The notes: generated by a model from the letters alone, not told the origin. A DNA stretch of 64,000 nt from Halobacterium hubeiense (GCF_001488575.1 NZ_LN831302.1:1488001-1552000); one strand, 5' to 3'. Numbered from the stretch's first letter, positions 1 to 10,421 are shown. A program made the numbers and translations.

Positions 1-2055
1 CGTGCTGACGCTCTCCTCGCCGGCGTACCGAATCTGGTCGTCGTACATCCGCGCGAGCGCCCGGACCGCGTTCGCGCCAATCGGGAACTCGCGGAGCCAG
101 CGCCGCACGGCCGCCGCGCCGCCGTCGTCGTACTTCGCGAGGAGGTCCGTCTGGAAGCGCGCTATCTCCCGCCCGAGGTCGTAGGACAGCGGCAGGCGCT
201 CGGAGAACCACGACGGGACGGTCGCGCGCTCGCTCGTGCGGTCGACGTACACCTTCGACCCGCGGCGGTAGCGGTACGCGAACCGGTCGCCGCCCAGCAC
301 GAACACGTCCCCCGCTTCCAAGGTGTCGAGGTAGCTCTCGTCGAGCTGGCCGACCCACTCGTCGTCGCCGCGCACGTAGACGTTCACCGTGAACGAGTCG
401 GGAATCGTCCCGAGGTTCTGGAGGAGAATCGGGCGCGCGAGCCGCCCGCGCTTCCCGATTAGTCGCTCGCCGACCGCGAACTCGGGGTAGTGGTGGGTGC
501 CCGAGGTGGGGTCGTCGGGGTCGCCGTCGTCGCCGCCCGGCGGGTCGTTCTCGTCGCGCCAAATCTTCGCGTACACGTTCCGGTCTTCGAGGCCGTCGTA
601 CTCTGCCGTGAGGTAGCGGAACAGCGACTCGAAGTCGTCGTCCGCGTACTCGCGGTAGGGGTACGCAGCGCGCAGCGTCTCGCGGACCTCCGCTTCGGGG
701 AGCGGTCCCTCGATGGCCATCCCGTAGACGTGCTGCGCGGCGACGTCGTGGGCGCGCTCGGGGATGTGCACGCGGTCCACGAACCCCTGTTCGGCCTGCC
801 GGAGCATCACCGCACACTCCACGAGTTCGTCGCGGTCGAGCGCGATGACCCGGCCCGTCACGGTCCTCCCGGGGCGGTGGCCCGCGCGCCCGACGCGCTG
901 GAGCAGGCTCGCCACCGACTTCGGCGACCCCACCTGCACCACGAGGTCGATGTGGGGCATGTCGATGCCGAGTTCGAGGCTCGTGGAGGTCGTGGTCACT
1001 TTCAGCGACCCCTCCTTGAGTTGCCGTTCGACCTCCTGCCGGCGGTCCTTCGACAGCGAGCCGTGGTGGCACGCCGACTCGTCCTCGCCGACGACGCCGC
1101 GCTCCCGGAGATTCTCCAGCACGCGCTCGGCGCCCGAGCGCGTGTTCGTGAACACGAGCGTGCTGTCGTTCGCCTCGATTAGCTCGCTTAGCTCCGCGTA
1201 GAACGCGTCGTTGACCGCGCCCGTCGAGGCGTTCACGAGGTCCGGCGTCGGACACGACAACTGGAGGTCGTAGTCCCGCGCGAACCGCGCGTCCACGATT
1301 TCGCAGTCTCTCGCTTCACCATCCTGAAATCCGACGAGGTAGCTCGCGATGTCCGACAGCGGCTCCACGGTCGCCGAGCAGCCGATGCGCGTGAAGTCGC
1401 CGGCGAGCCGCTGGAGGCGCTCCAGACTCACCGAGAGGTGCGTGCCGCGCTTCGAATCCGCGAGGCTGTGAATCTCGTCCACGACGACGTACTCGACGCT
1501 CCGGAGCTTCTCCCGGAACTTCGGGGAGTTCAGCAGAATCGCCAGCGTCTCCGGCGTCGTGTTCAGGATGTGCGGCGTCTGTTCGAGCATCTGCTGGCGC
1601 TCGTAGTCGGAGGTGTCGCCGTGCCGAATCGCCTGCCGGACGTCCGTCTCCACACCGCGCTCGGCGAGGCGCTCGCCGATGCCGTCCAGTGGCTCCGCGA
1701 GGTTGCGCTCGATGTCGTTCGCCAGCGACTTCAGCGGCGACACGTACAGGCAGTACACCTCGTTGTCCAGCCCGTCGGCCCGCTCGCGCTCGAACAGCTC
1801 GTTCAGAATCGCCGTGAACGAGGCGAGCGTCTTCCCGGAGCCCGTCGGCGCCGCCACCAGCGCGTTCTCGCCCGCGTGAATCAGCGGAATCGCCTCGCGC
1901 TGGGGCGGCGTCAGACAGCCGCCGTCCTGCTCGGGACGCCCGAACCGCTCGACCCACCACTCGCTGACCGCGGGGTCGAGGCTGTCCAGAATCTCGCGGT
2001 CCGAGGACTGGCTCGCGCCCGCCGACCGCGCCGTCGCCTCCGACTCCGAACTCAT
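1..2055 (-). CDS. lhr: Lhr-type ATP-dependent helicase (C-terminal part cut by window edge)
   Basis: Superfamily 2 helicase of the Lhr family, expected to unwind or remodel nucleic acid during repair or replication stress. The frame is open from an ATG at 2055 to the left edge, 685 codons. A Walker A motif APTGSGKT lies near residues 69-76, followed by a DEIH box, a GCSAT motif III and a QRVGRAGHR motif VI in the second RecA lobe. The DEIH box and the arginine-rich motif VI fit Lhr better than Hel308. The winged-helix and Lhr C-terminal domains begin before the edge but the end is not visible. The start was chosen because the protein opens with a short acidic tail just before the first helicase motif and no longer extension looks coding. 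Confidence 0.88.
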   Translation of the reverse strand, partial: MSSESEATARSAGASQSSDREILDSLDPAVSEWWVERFGRPEQDGGCLTPPQREAIPLIHAGENALVAAPTGSGKTLASFTAILNELFERERADGLDNEVYCLYVSPLKSLANDIERNLAEPLDGIGERLAERGVETDVRQAIRHGDTSDYERQQMLEQTPHILNTTPETLAILLNSPKFREKLRSVEYVVVDEIHSLADSKRGTHLSVSLERLQRLAGDFTRIGCSATVEPLSDIASYLVGFQDGEARDCEIVDARFARDYDLQLSCPTPDLVNASTGAVNDAFYAELSELIEANDSTLVFTNTRSGAERVLENLRERGVVGEDESACHHGSLSKDRRQEVERQLKEGSLKVTTTSTSLELGIDMPHIDLVVQVGSPKSVASLLQRVGRAGHRPGRTVTGRVIALDRDELVECAVMLRQAEQGFVDRVHIPERAHDVAAQHVYGMAIEGPLPEAEVRETLRAAYPYREYADDDFESLFRYLTAEYDGLEDRNVYAKIWRDENDPPGGDDGDPDDPTSGTHHYPEFAVGERLIGKRGRLARPILLQNLGTIPDSFTVNVYVRGDDEWVGQLDESYLDTLEAGDVFVLGGDRFAYRYRRGSKVYVDRTSERATVPSWFSERLPLSYDLGREIARFQTDLLAKYDDGGAAAVRRWLREFPIGANAVRALARMYDDQIRYAGEESVST

Positions 2056-2162
2056 CTATCGCGTGTGCTTGGCTCCCGTACGGCAAGTGTCTGACGCCGC
2101 TAGGCAAATCGCGGCGTTCGTGCTTGTTTCGCCTCGCTGTTTCCGGACTGACCGGGTTCTTC

Positions 2163-2432
2163 GACGCCTCGAAAGCCCCGGCGCTGTCGCGGTCGCTCGT
2201 GGACATATCTGCTCGCTGCGCTCGCAGATAGTCGCCTACGAGACGACCAAGTGAACGCGACAGCGCCGACCCTTTCAGTCCGCCCGTAGCCGGCTGGTCA
2301 GCCGGTAATTGGGCGGATTGAAAGGGGCGAGGCTGTAGACGAAGGCGCGCGACGCAAGCACCGCAGCGAACGTAATGAGCGAGGAGCGCAGCGAGCGCAC
2401 CGAGTCTACGGCCTCGGGGCTTTCGAGGTGTC
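2163..2432. repeat. Nested inverted-repeat element (three-armed, cruciform-like)
   Basis: No gene was seen in 2056-2523. An outer pair of 17-nt arms (2163-2179 and 2416-2432, 16/17 complementary) encloses three inner pairs in series: 2179-2194 with 2253-2268 (15/16), 2270-2285 with 2311-2326 (15/16), and 2331-2340 with 2404-2413 (9/10). Inside the middle arm is a perfect 7-bp hairpin, CCGGCTG at 2290-2296 with CAGCCGG at 2299-2305. All of this is read directly from the bases. A function as a dispersed non-coding repeat, MITE-like element or structured RNA is inference. Confidence 0.75.
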
Positions 2433-2523
2433 ATCGTTTCCGTTCACGAGAAGAGAAGATGCAGCACTTACTCACGAACACGTAGCCCGAACCGTTAACC
2501 CCCTTCCTTCCCCGAATACAGGT

Positions 2524-3258
2524 ATGCAACTGACGTTCCTCGGGACGGGGAGCGCGATGCCGACCGGCGACCGGATGCAGACCGGCCTCCTGCTGGAGAA
2601 GTCCGACAGTCGCTTGCTCGTGGACTGCGGGAGCGGCGTGCTGCACACGCTCGCGCGGACGGACGTGGGCTACGAGGGCGTGGACACCGTGCTGTTGACC
2701 CACCACCACCTCGACCACGTCAGCGACCTGCTGCCGCTGTTGAAGGCGCGGTGGCTGGCGGGCGAGGAACACCTCACGGTCGTCGGGCCGACCGGGACAA
2801 AGGGGCTCGTGACGGACTTGCTGGACGTCCACGACTACCTAAAGGACCGCGTGGACCTGACACTGCGGGAGGTGGACGCGGGGAGCTTCGAGGTGGCGGG
2901 GTTCGACGTCGAGTCCATCGAGACGCGCCACTCGATGCACGGGCTGGCGTACAACTTTGACGGCGACCTCGTCTTCAGCGCGGACACCGAGGCGTTCGCG
3001 GGGATGGGGGAGTTCGCGGACGGCTGCGAGGTGCTCGTCCACGACTGCTCGTTCCCGGACGAAGTAGACGTCTCCAACCACCCGACGCCGACGCAGCTCG
3101 GCGAGTCGCTGGCCGACGCGGAAATCGAGGCGCTGTACCTCACGCACCTCTACCCGCACACGGAGGGCAAGCACCGCGAGATGCAGGCGTCGATAGAAGA
3201 ACACTTCGACGGGCACGTCGCGTTCGCACGGGACGGCCTCGTCGTCGAAACCGAGTGA
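2524..3258 (+). CDS. MBL-fold metal-dependent hydrolase, RNase Z-like
   Basis: A 244-residue metallo-beta-lactamase-fold protein resembling the RNase Z / ElaC branch. The opening MQLTFLGTG strand and the THHHLDH metal-binding motif at residues 59-65 are diagnostic. A later HDCSF stretch and a C-terminal LTHLYPH histidine complete the usual di-metal ligand set. ATG 2524 was chosen because it starts exactly at the conserved first strand; in-frame sequence upstream is not conserved-looking. It lacks an obvious long exosite arm of true tRNase Z, so the substrate could be tRNA, another RNA or a small phosphodiester. It is convergent with the TrkA-C gene, with its stop one base from the neighbour's. 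Confidence 0.8.
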   Translation: MQLTFLGTGSAMPTGDRMQTGLLLEKSDSRLLVDCGSGVLHTLARTDVGYEGVDTVLLTHHHLDHVSDLLPLLKARWLAGEEHLTVVGPTGTKGLVTDLLDVHDYLKDRVDLTLREVDAGSFEVAGFDVESIETRHSMHGLAYNFDGDLVFSADTEAFAGMGEFADGCEVLVHDCSFPDEVDVSNHPTPTQLGESLADAEIEALYLTHLYPHTEGKHREMQASIEEHFDGHVAFARDGLVVETE

Positions 3259-3259
3259 G

Positions 3260-3751
3260 TCAGGCGTCGCTGTCCTTGTTGACGCGCTGTTGTAGCTCGC
3301 GCTGTTCGTCCCGGGTGCCGAGAGTCACGAGCACGTCGCCAGCTTCGATGACTTCGCCCGCGCCGGGATTCGCGATAGTGTCGCTGCCGCGCTGAATCGC
3401 CAGCAGGGTCGCGCCCGTCTCCGCGCGAATCGCCGAGTGGCCGACGGAGTTGCCGGCCAGCGGCGAGTCCGCGGTGACGTCGTACCACTCGATGCGGGCG
3501 TCGCCCACGGGGACGTCCGCGGTCTCTGATTCGGCGGGCTGGAAGTACGCGCCGCCGAGGACGGCGCCGAACTGGCGGGCTTCCTCGCCGGTGAGCTCCG
3601 CGACGCGCTCGGCGTCCTCGCCGGCGTCGCGCTGGCGGTACAGCGTCCGCGTGCCGTCGTGGCCGATGACGACCGACAGCCGGCCGCCAGCGGCGAGGTC
3701 GAGTTCGTACTTCCGGCCGACGTTCGGGAGGTCGCTCTCGCGGACAGGCAT
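3260..3751 (-). CDS. TrkA-C domain regulator of the adjacent K+/H+ antiporter (KhtT-like)
   Basis: A 163-residue soluble protein. The N-terminal half is a small alpha/beta domain. The C-terminal half (about 85-150) has the TrkA-C/RCK-C pattern, including a glycine-rich turn, a PGAGEVIEAGDVLVTLGT strand pair and a charged tail. The family binds nucleotides or ions and gates potassium transporters. It starts at ATG 3751, 45 bp downstream of the antiporter gene on the same strand, so the two probably form an operon comparable to bacterial KhtT-KhtU. An in-frame extension to 3787 exists but has no conserved features. Confidence 0.8.
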   Translation of the reverse strand: MPVRESDLPNVGRKYELDLAAGGRLSVVIGHDGTRTLYRQRDAGEDAERVAELTGEEARQFGAVLGGAYFQPAESETADVPVGDARIEWYDVTADSPLAGNSVGHSAIRAETGATLLAIQRGSDTIANPGAGEVIEAGDVLVTLGTRDEQRELQQRVNKDSDA

Positions 3752-3796
3752 TGCGCGACGGTTCGACGGGCGCGCGCAAAAGCCCACCGCCGCCGG

Positions 3797-4993
3797 TCAG
3801 CGCGCGTCGGCCCACGGCAGCGCCGCCCACAGCCGGTCGCTGTGCCGCATCGCGAGCGTGCCGAGGACGCTCGTCGCGAGCACGTAGCCGACGGTGAACG
3901 CGGGCACGCGCTCCGTGAGGACGGGCGTGGTGCCGACGCTGGCGGCGAGCGCGGCGATGACGAGCGCGAACTCCCCGCGGGGCGCGAGCGCGGACCCGAC
4001 GCGGAACGCGCGCCGCGGTTCGAGGCCGAACTGGCGGCCGGCGTAGTAGCCGGAGACGTACTGGCCGGGAATCGTGATGGCGACCGCGACGGCGACCGCC
4101 CACGCCTCCTCGGTGATGAGCGCGGGGTCCGTGGAGAGCCCGACGGCGGCGAAGAACAGCGCCGCGAACAGGTCGCGGGACGGCGACAGCAGGCCCTCGA
4201 CGCGGTCGGTGAGCGTGGTGCGCCCGACCGCGGCGCCGACGAGGAACGCGGCGACGGCGGCGCCGACGCCCGAGCGCTCCCCGAGGCCGGCGACGGTCGC
4301 GGCGACGCCGAGCGCGAGCAACACGAACAGCTCGCCGGACTCGACGTCGAGGAGGCGTTCGACGACGCTGGTTCCGCGGAGCGCGACTACTGCGCCCGCG
4401 GCGACGAGCGCGACCACGACGGCCACGTCGGTCGCGAGCGCGCCGAGGTCGGTGGCGCCGAGCAGGACCGCCGACAGCACCGCGAGGTAGCCCGCGGTCG
4501 CCACGTCCTCGACGACCACGATTGCGAGAATCGCCTCGCTTTCCGGGTTGGCAATCCAGTCCAGCTCCAGCAGGAGCTTCGCGACGATGACCGTCGAGGA
4601 GTTGAACAGCACGCCCGCGAGCACGAACGACGCCACCCAGTCGAAGCCCAGCAGGACGCCCACGGCGAACCCCAGCGGGAGGCTCACGCCGACGTCGATG
4701 GCGCCGCCCGCCAGCACCTGCCGGCCCTTCTCGAAGAGCGCGTCCAGACTCAGTTCGAGGCCGACGAAGAACAACAACAAGACTACGCCGAGGTCCGCGA
4801 ACAGCGCGACGGTCTCGGGGTCGCCGACGAGCGTCGGCTGGAACCCCCACAGCGCGGGCGCGTGCGGCCCGACGAGCATCCCGACGACGAGGTACGCGGG
4901 GATGACCGACTGGCCGACCCGGCGCGCGAGCAAGCCGGCGGCCGCCAGCGCCACCAGCACCAGCCCCACGTCCAGCAGTGTCAGTCCCGCCAC
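3797..4993 (-). CDS. Kef-type cation:proton antiporter (CPA2 family)
   Basis: An integral membrane protein of about 398 residues with some 12 hydrophobic segments and the CPA2 sodium/hydrogen exchanger fold, including VGLELSLDALF after the early helices and GRGEFALV-type motif APRGEFALVIAAL near the end. It exchanges K+ or Na+ for H+ across the cytoplasmic membrane. The GTG at 4993 was chosen because GAGGTGG, a good match to the archaeal Shine-Dalgarno, lies about 6 bases upstream; another GTG at 5014 is possible but has no such site. Its soluble TrkA-C partner follows, so together they probably form a gated K+ efflux system important in high-salt cytoplasm. Confidence 0.85.
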   Translation of the reverse strand: MAGLTLLDVGLVLVALAAAGLLARRVGQSVIPAYLVVGMLVGPHAPALWGFQPTLVGDPETVALFADLGVVLLLFFVGLELSLDALFEKGRQVLAGGAIDVGVSLPLGFAVGVLLGFDWVASFVLAGVLFNSSTVIVAKLLLELDWIANPESEAILAIVVVEDVATAGYLAVLSAVLLGATDLGALATDVAVVVALVAAGAVVALRGTSVVERLLDVESGELFVLLALGVAATVAGLGERSGVGAAVAAFLVGAAVGRTTLTDRVEGLLSPSRDLFAALFFAAVGLSTDPALITEEAWAVAVAVAITIPGQYVSGYYAGRQFGLEPRRAFRVGSALAPRGEFALVIAALAASVGTTPVLTERVPAFTVGYVLATSVLGTLAMRHSDRLWAALPWADAR

Positions 4994-5034
4994 GCCGCCA
5001 CCTCGCGGCGCCACCGAGAAAGCCGTTGTCCTCC

Positions 5035-6504
5035 TCAGGTCAGCCGCGACACCGACTCCCGGACGTCGTCGACGGTCTGTCGCTGGCGCTCGGTCGCGGC
5101 CGCGATGTCGTCCAGCGCCGCCGCGACCTCCGCCGCGCGGTCGTCCACGTCGTCGACCATCTCCGCGACCTCCTCGACGCTGGTCGCCTGCTCGTCGGTC
5201 GCCTCCGAGACCTCCTGGACGCCGCTGGCGGCCGCCTCGACGGCGTCCGTGATTTCTCGCAGCGTCTCCATCGCCTCCTCGACGCGCCCGACGCCGTCCT
5301 CGATTTGGCGGTTCATCTCGTCGAGGCGCTCGACCGCCGCCTCGGTGTCCGACTGCATCGCCTCGACCAGCTCCTCGACGCGCGTGGACTGCTCTCGGGA
5401 CTCCTCGGCGAGGTCTTTCACTTCGTCGGCGACCACGGCGAACCCGTCGCCGGCTTCACCGGCGCGCGCGGCCTCGATAGACGCGTTCAGCGCCAGCAGG
5501 TTCGTCTGCTCGGCGATGTCGTCGATAACCGCCGTGACCTCCCCGACGTCGCCGGCGCGCTGGCGGAGCTGGTCGACGTCCTCGGCGACGCCGTCGCTGG
5601 CGGCCTCGATGTCGGCCATCACGTCGAGCGCGTCGTCGGCCGCCTGCTCGCCGCGGCCCGCCAACTCAGCGGCGTCCTCGCTGGTCTCGCGGACGTCCGC
5701 CGCGGTCGCCGCCACCTCCTCGATACTCGCGGAGACGCTGGAGACCTCGCGGGCGACGCTCTCCGTGCGGTCGACCTGCTCGTCGGTGAACGCCTGCATT
5801 TCGTCGGCGCGCTCGGCGACGTCCCGGGAGGCGTCCGCCAGCTCCGCCAGCGGCTCCTCGACGTCCTCCGCGACCGCGTTCGCGAGCTCGGTGCGGCGCT
5901 CGACTTCGGACTGGAGGCGCTGGGCGTACGAGTCGATGTACGTGTCCATCGCCACCTGCTGGTCGAACGTCAACAGCTTCAGCATCGGCAGGAACCGCTC
6001 GACGAGCTCCTCGACGGCCTCGGCGGCGTCGTCGCCGCGGTCGGCGGTCACGTCCTCGACGAGCGCGTCGAGCAGTCCCTCGTAGTAGCGCGTGTACGCG
6101 CCGAGGTACACCTCGGGGCCGAGGTCGAGGAGGTCGTGAATCTTCCCGATGCGGGCGCGCTGCTCGACGTACTCTCGGTCGTACTCGCCGCGCCCGAGCC
6201 CGAGCAGGTACTGCGTCTGCGTGCGCTTGAGCTGCTCGACGGTCTTCGTCGAGCGTCCGAAGATGTCCAGCGTGCGGTCGAACTCCTGGAGGTGGTCGTA
6301 GAAGTCCTCCACGAGGTCCTCGGCCACGCGCTCGAACAGCTCGGACTCGCGCGCCAGCGCCGCCTCGTCGGCGTCGTCGATGTCCGTGAACTCCTTGCGC
6401 CACGCGATTTCCTCGTCGTCCAGTCCGATGCGGTCCGCGAGCGCGTCCCCGTCAACCCCGCCGCGAACGTCTTCGGTTACGCGCGGGGATTTATCAGTAG
6501 CCAT
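5035..6504 (-). CDS. hemAT: HemAT haem-based aerotactic transducer
   Basis: A globin-coupled oxygen sensor that signals to the Che pathway. The protein is 489 residues. The N-terminal globin domain (about 30-190) has proximal His123 in the [11 protein letters not shown] helix. The C-terminal methyl-accepting coiled coil (about 230-489) contains the signalling hairpin tip with [20 protein letters not shown]. Length and His position match the Halobacterium salinarum protein. There are no membrane segments, so it is cytoplasmic. A TATA-like GCATAAGT (minus strand, 6529-6536) lies about 27 nt upstream of the ATG, consistent with a leaderless mRNA. The downstream antiporter is a separate function. 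Confidence 0.95.
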   Translation of the reverse strand: MATDKSPRVTEDVRGGVDGDALADRIGLDDEEIAWRKEFTDIDDADEAALARESELFERVAEDLVEDFYDHLQEFDRTLDIFGRSTKTVEQLKRTQTQYLLGLGRGEYDREYVEQRARIGKIHDLLDLGPEVYLGAYTRYYEGLLDALVEDVTADRGDDAAEAVEELVERFLPMLKLLTFDQQVAMDTYIDSYAQRLQSEVERRTELANAVAEDVEEPLAELADASRDVAERADEMQAFTDEQVDRTESVAREVSSVSASIEEVAATAADVRETSEDAAELAGRGEQAADDALDVMADIEAASDGVAEDVDQLRQRAGDVGEVTAVIDDIAEQTNLLALNASIEAARAGEAGDGFAVVADEVKDLAEESREQSTRVEELVEAMQSDTEAAVERLDEMNRQIEDGVGRVEEAMETLREITDAVEAAASGVQEVSEATDEQATSVEEVAEMVDDVDDRAAEVAAALDDIAAATERQRQTVDDVRESVSRLT

Positions 6505-6568
6505 CGCGGTGGCGTTCCCGGTTCGGTCACTTATGCGTTGGCCGCGATTCCAAGAATTGAGAGTCAGC

Positions 6569-7636
6569 CTATTCCATCCGGTACCGCAGGACGGCCGCGA
6601 CGCCGCCTAGGTTCCGGAGCTGTTCGCCGGGCGCGAACTCGTGGCTGAACACGGTGACGTCGCCGCCCTGCTGTTCGACCTGCGTCACGAGGTCGTTGAC
6701 GTCGACGCCCCAGTCGCCCTCGCCGGCGCGCTCCTTGCGCAGGCGCTCGTCCAGAATCAGTAGGGTCTCGACCGCGCCGAACTCCACGGCCTTCTCGACC
6801 TCCTCGATGCCGTAGGCGGCCTTCCCGTCGGTGGCTATCTGGTCGGTGAGCTCGTCGATGAGTTCGGACTCCTCGGCGATGCGCGTCTCCTCCTGGACGT
6901 CCTCGACGGCGCCGCGCTTCAGGACCTCGTGGACGCCGCGGCCGCCCACCGCGCTCGTGTCCACGGTCGTAATCTTGTCTGCGAGGCTCCGGTACTCCTC
7001 CTGGATGTAGTCGAGGGCGTCCTGCTTCGTGAACCCCGGGCCGGCGAGGATGATTGCGTCCGCGTCGAGGTGCGAGAGCGCGCTCGCCACGTCCTCGAAC
7101 AGCTCCTCGCGGGAGCGCGCGTACTCGCCTTTCCCCGTCGTCCCCGTGAACGACCCGTACTCGTCGATGCCGTACTGCTGGACGACGTGGATGTACGCCT
7201 CGCCCTCCTCGACCGTGGCAATTGCCACGTCGGGCTGGTCCGTGGCTTCGACGGCCTCGTTGAGGCGTTCGAGCTGGTCGGGCTTCCAGTGCTTCTCGAC
7301 CTCTATCTCCTCGCGCTCCTCCACGTTCAGCGTGTGGTGGAGGCCGAGTTGGTCCTCCCGCGAGCAGTCCGCGATGGTGCCCGACACCCGCAGGCGGTTC
7401 GAGAACTTGTGGAACTCCACGTCCTCGACGTCGATAGTGACGTGCATGTGCTCGCGCTCGCCGCCGGTGTCCCGCATCTGGTCGTCGTTGCGCTGGATGC
7501 GGCGGTGGGTGTCCCCCGCCACGAGGTCCCCGGGCTCCAGCACGTACGCCAGGTGCCAGAGGTCGTCGAGGCTCTCGGGGACGAGCGTGATGCGCTCGCC
7601 GCCGCCCTCGACCTGCCGGCGCTCCTTCAGTTGCAT
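6569..7636 (-). CDS. pelA: Pelota (Dom34/PelA) mRNA-surveillance and ribosome-rescue factor
   Basis: A 355-residue archaeal pelota protein, an eRF1 paralogue that enters the A site of stalled ribosomes and, with the aEF1A/ABCE1 machinery, promotes subunit splitting. The start MQLKERR and the strand [22 protein letters not shown] are typical of the N-terminal Lsm-like domain. The central domain has [13 protein letters not shown], and the C-terminal domain ends with the [23 protein letters not shown] pattern. No GGQ motif is present, as expected. It lies 35 bp downstream of a DUF4013 gene that itself overlaps the RqcH-type gene, so the three may be co-transcribed. Confidence 0.95.
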   Translation of the reverse strand: MQLKERRQVEGGGERITLVPESLDDLWHLAYVLEPGDLVAGDTHRRIQRNDDQMRDTGGEREHMHVTIDVEDVEFHKFSNRLRVSGTIADCSREDQLGLHHTLNVEEREEIEVEKHWKPDQLERLNEAVEATDQPDVAIATVEEGEAYIHVVQQYGIDEYGSFTGTTGKGEYARSREELFEDVASALSHLDADAIILAGPGFTKQDALDYIQEEYRSLADKITTVDTSAVGGRGVHEVLKRGAVEDVQEETRIAEESELIDELTDQIATDGKAAYGIEEVEKAVEFGAVETLLILDERLRKERAGEGDWGVDVNDLVTQVEQQGGDVTVFSHEFAPGEQLRNLGGVAAVLRYRME

Positions 7637-7671
7637 ACCCGGACGGAGGCGGGGGACGCCCAAGTGTCCTG

Positions 7672-8301
7672 CTACTCTCCGGCCGCCTCCACCGTCGTGC
7701 TCGCCCCCCACCCGAAGCATGCCGCGGCCAGCACCTCGCAGTAGAACGCCAGCAGGTAGCCGACCAGATACTCGCCCAGCCACGCCGCGAGCGCGGCGCC
7801 GACCGCCAGCGCCGCGACGCCGCCCGCCCACCGCGTGAAGTACCGGGCGTCCCGGAGCGTGCGCCCGACCGCGCTCGGGTCGAAGCCGGCGCGCAGCGAC
7901 CGCGCGACGGCGGCGTGCGCGACGCTCGCGGGTGCGGCGTACGCCAGCGGCAGGAGGATGCCGAGCAGGCCGCCCGCCAGCAGCGCAATCGGCACCGCGG
8001 AGACGTTCGTCCCCGACGGCAACACGAACGCGCCGAGGTACAGCGTCGCCGCCGACGGCACCGCGTACGCCGCGAGCACGGCGACCGTCCGGCCGGTGTC
8101 TGCGGCGACCGTCCGCCAGCCGCGGAACGACGGCGGCTCCGAGCCGGTCGCGGCCGCCCGGGTCACGCCCGCGAGGTGGCCGGCGACGACGGCCAGCGGG
8201 AGCGCCGGCACGACGAGCGCGTGCAGCAAGTGGAGAATCCACCCGCCGAGGTAGCGGTCCTCGGCGTCCCCCGCGAGCGGGTACGCCAGCGCGTCCCGCA
8301 T
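7672..8301 (-). CDS. DUF4013 membrane protein
   Basis: A 209-residue hydrophobic protein with roughly five or six membrane segments and the haloarchaeal DUF4013 pattern, including the opening [25 protein letters not shown]. Its biochemical role is unknown. The start codon overlaps the stop of the upstream RqcH-type gene by one base (TGATG at 8299-8303), so translation is probably coupled. Pelota follows after 35 bp. Placement between two ribosome-rescue genes is notable but may be incidental; DUF4013 genes occur in many contexts. Confidence 0.75.
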   Translation of the reverse strand: MRDALAYPLAGDAEDRYLGGWILHLLHALVVPALPLAVVAGHLAGVTRAAATGSEPPSFRGWRTVAADTGRTVAVLAAYAVPSAATLYLGAFVLPSGTNVSAVPIALLAGGLLGILLPLAYAAPASVAHAAVARSLRAGFDPSAVGRTLRDARYFTRWAGGVAALAVGAALAAWLGEYLVGYLLAFYCEVLAAACFGWGASTTVEAAGE

Positions 8302-10421
8302 CAGTCCCGGATGCGGCTGCCGCCCGGCGGCATGTACTTCTGAATCTCGTCCGGGCTGGCGACCTTCCGCACGAACGACTCGTCGGCGAAGCGCTCGCGG
8401 AACTCCCGGTAGATGCGCTTGGCGGCGTCACCCTGCGCGTACCGCCCCGGCTCCAGCTCGATGGCCGTCTCCACGTCGTCGACGACGGCGTCGATGGGGC
8501 CGCCGAGCACGCGCGTGTGCGGCTCACAACTGATACCGACCGCCCACTCCGCGGGCAGGTCCCGGAAGTACGTGCGGTCGCCGCGAATCGCGAACCCGCC
8601 CTTCTCCAGGTACTCGCCGCTCTCGGGCGTCTTCGACACCTGGTCGGGCGACACCATGTAGGCGTCACCGGAGCCGCGGCCGTCCTTCCAGACCGAGGAA
8701 CAGCAGACCGCGAACTGGGCGGCCTCCCGCTTGCTCGCCTCGGGCACCTCGATGTCCTTGGAGGGCTCGCTGGGCGCGGAGGTCTTCAACACGGTGACGG
8801 GGCCGCCGTGGGCCTGCGCGTGGAAGAAGCGGTCGTAGCGGTCCATGTAGTTCTTCACGAGCTCCTCGTTCTGGTCGGCGTTCCGGCCGCCGATGACGAG
8901 GAAGCCGTCGGAGGTCCGGAACCAGCGGAACCGCTCGTACCACTGCTCCTGCTTGCGAATCGGAATCGAGGCGCGGGAGAGCCAATCGACATCCTCCTCC
9001 TCGTCTTCGTCGGGCTCGTCGGGCTCGGCCTCCCACTCCTCGCGGCGCTGTTTGGCGGCTTCGAGGTCCTCACGGGTGTTCTCGATTGCCGCGCGTGCGC
9101 CCTCCTTCTTCTCCTCGATGCGCTTGGCCTCCTGGTAGTGCTCGTCGGCGTTCTTCTCGACGCCCCACGCGGGGTCCACTTCGATGGTGTGGTCGTCCAA
9201 CTGCACGCGGACGGTGCCCTCGGACTCGTCGATGCCCGCGAACGCGTCCGCGCCGGGCACGTCACCCGCCGCCTCCTCGAACGTCTCTGCGATTTCCTGC
9301 CAGCCGTGGCCCGCGTCGCGGGCGTCCTGCACCGTCGAGAGGATGTCGTCCACGAGGTCGTAGTTCGCGTACAGCAGTTCGGCCTTCTCGCGCTCGGCCT
9401 CGGCCTGCTGCTCGAAGTCCTCGATGGCCTGCTCCTGCTGTTTGATGATGTGCTCGTGCTTCTGAATCTCCTGCTCGAAGTCCGGCTTCGAGACCGCCTC
9501 GCCGCTCTCCTCCTCCTCGGTCGTGTCGAGGTTCGTAAAGTAGTCGTCTAAGGCGTCGTTGAAGCGGTCGTAGGCCTCGGAGGGGAGGTCGGCGCGCTCT
9601 TCGAGGTCCAGCGGCGTCACGTCCACGCGCTGGCCGCGTGCGGCCTTCCCGTCCTCGTCTTCGCCCTCCTCGGGCTCGAAGTAGACGCGGGGGTCGAGGT
9701 CGCCGGCCCGAATCGCGTCCAGCAGGCGCTCGCTGGCCTCGTAGAGCGCGCGGAACTCCTCCTCGGTGGCGTCGTCGATGTCCTTGGTCTTCTCGACGCC
9801 CGCCAGCGTGCAGAGTTCCTCCCCGTACAGCCCGCCGAAGTTCAACTGCGTGGCGAGCGTCCGCACGAGGTCCGTGTCCGACTCGCGCATCTTCGCCGCG
9901 AACCCCTCGTAGTCCAGTTCGAGGGGGTTGACGCGCGAACTCGGGAACCCGTACTGGGAGCCCGGGGCGACCGTCCGCGACTGCAGGCGGACGGTGTCCA
10001 GCGAGTCCACGACCTCGCCGTTCTGGTCGACGACCGCGATGTTGCCGTCCCCGAACAGCTCCGCGACGATGGTCGTGTCCTTGTCCTCGCGGCGGAACTC
10101 GAACTCCAGAATCCGGTCGAAGCCGTGCTGGCGCACCTCGTGGAAGTCCGCTCCAGAGAGGCGGTTCCGGAGCATCTTCGCGAAGTTCGGCGGGCGGCCC
10201 GGCGCCGCCGGCACGTGCTCGGGCGCCGCGACGTGCGCGCGCTTGGTGTCCCCGACCTCGATGAGCAGTTCCACGCGGCCGCGGTCGAAGTCCCGCATCT
10301 TCAGCCGCAGGAGGTCGTCGCCGTAGAGGTAGGCCTTGTCGACTTTCGCCCCCTGATAGCCGTTGAGCTCCGCAGTGAGGGCGACGAGGTCGACGCTCGT
10401 CAGCTCCCGCTTCTGGTCCAT
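8301..10421 (-). CDS. rqcH: NFACT-family RqcH-type ribosome quality-control protein
   Basis: A 706-residue NEMF/Rqc2/RqcH homologue. The N-terminal NFACT-N domain (about 1-230) recognises tRNA on obstructed large subunits. Helix-hairpin-helix and long acidic coiled coils (about 300-380 and 430-490) follow, then the NFACT-R domain (about 500-640) with [19 protein letters not shown]. In the family the protein adds C-terminal alanine tails to stalled nascent chains. The length matches archaeal members. It is the first gene of a minus-strand run with DUF4013 and pelota. An alternative label would be fibronectin-binding-like protein, an older name for the same family. Confidence 0.9.
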   Translation of the reverse strand: MDQKRELTSVDLVALTAELNGYQGAKVDKAYLYGDDLLRLKMRDFDRGRVELLIEVGDTKRAHVAAPEHVPAAPGRPPNFAKMLRNRLSGADFHEVRQHGFDRILEFEFRREDKDTTIVAELFGDGNIAVVDQNGEVVDSLDTVRLQSRTVAPGSQYGFPSSRVNPLELDYEGFAAKMRESDTDLVRTLATQLNFGGLYGEELCTLAGVEKTKDIDDATEEEFRALYEASERLLDAIRAGDLDPRVYFEPEEGEDEDGKAARGQRVDVTPLDLEERADLPSEAYDRFNDALDDYFTNLDTTEEEESGEAVSKPDFEQEIQKHEHIIKQQEQAIEDFEQQAEAEREKAELLYANYDLVDDILSTVQDARDAGHGWQEIAETFEEAAGDVPGADAFAGIDESEGTVRVQLDDHTIEVDPAWGVEKNADEHYQEAKRIEEKKEGARAAIENTREDLEAAKQRREEWEAEPDEPDEDEEEDVDWLSRASIPIRKQEQWYERFRWFRTSDGFLVIGGRNADQNEELVKNYMDRYDRFFHAQAHGGPVTVLKTSAPSEPSKDIEVPEASKREAAQFAVCCSSVWKDGRGSGDAYMVSPDQVSKTPESGEYLEKGGFAIRGDRTYFRDLPAEWAVGISCEPHTRVLGGPIDAVVDDVETAIELEPGRYAQGDAAKRIYREFRERFADESFVRKVASPDEIQKYMPPGGSRIRD

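Noticed and set aside
2269..2327. CRISPR repeat-like GGATTGAAAGGG sequence
   Set aside because: Only one inverted pair is present, without spaced direct repeats or cas genes; it belongs to the nested inverted-repeat element.
3659..6648. Long plus-strand open frames (3659-6085, 4978-6648) antisense to the antiporter and HemAT genes
   Set aside because: They mirror codon periodicity of the minus-strand genes and give low-complexity Arg/Ala/Ser-rich sequence without motifs. GC-rich haloarchaeal DNA makes such shadow frames common.
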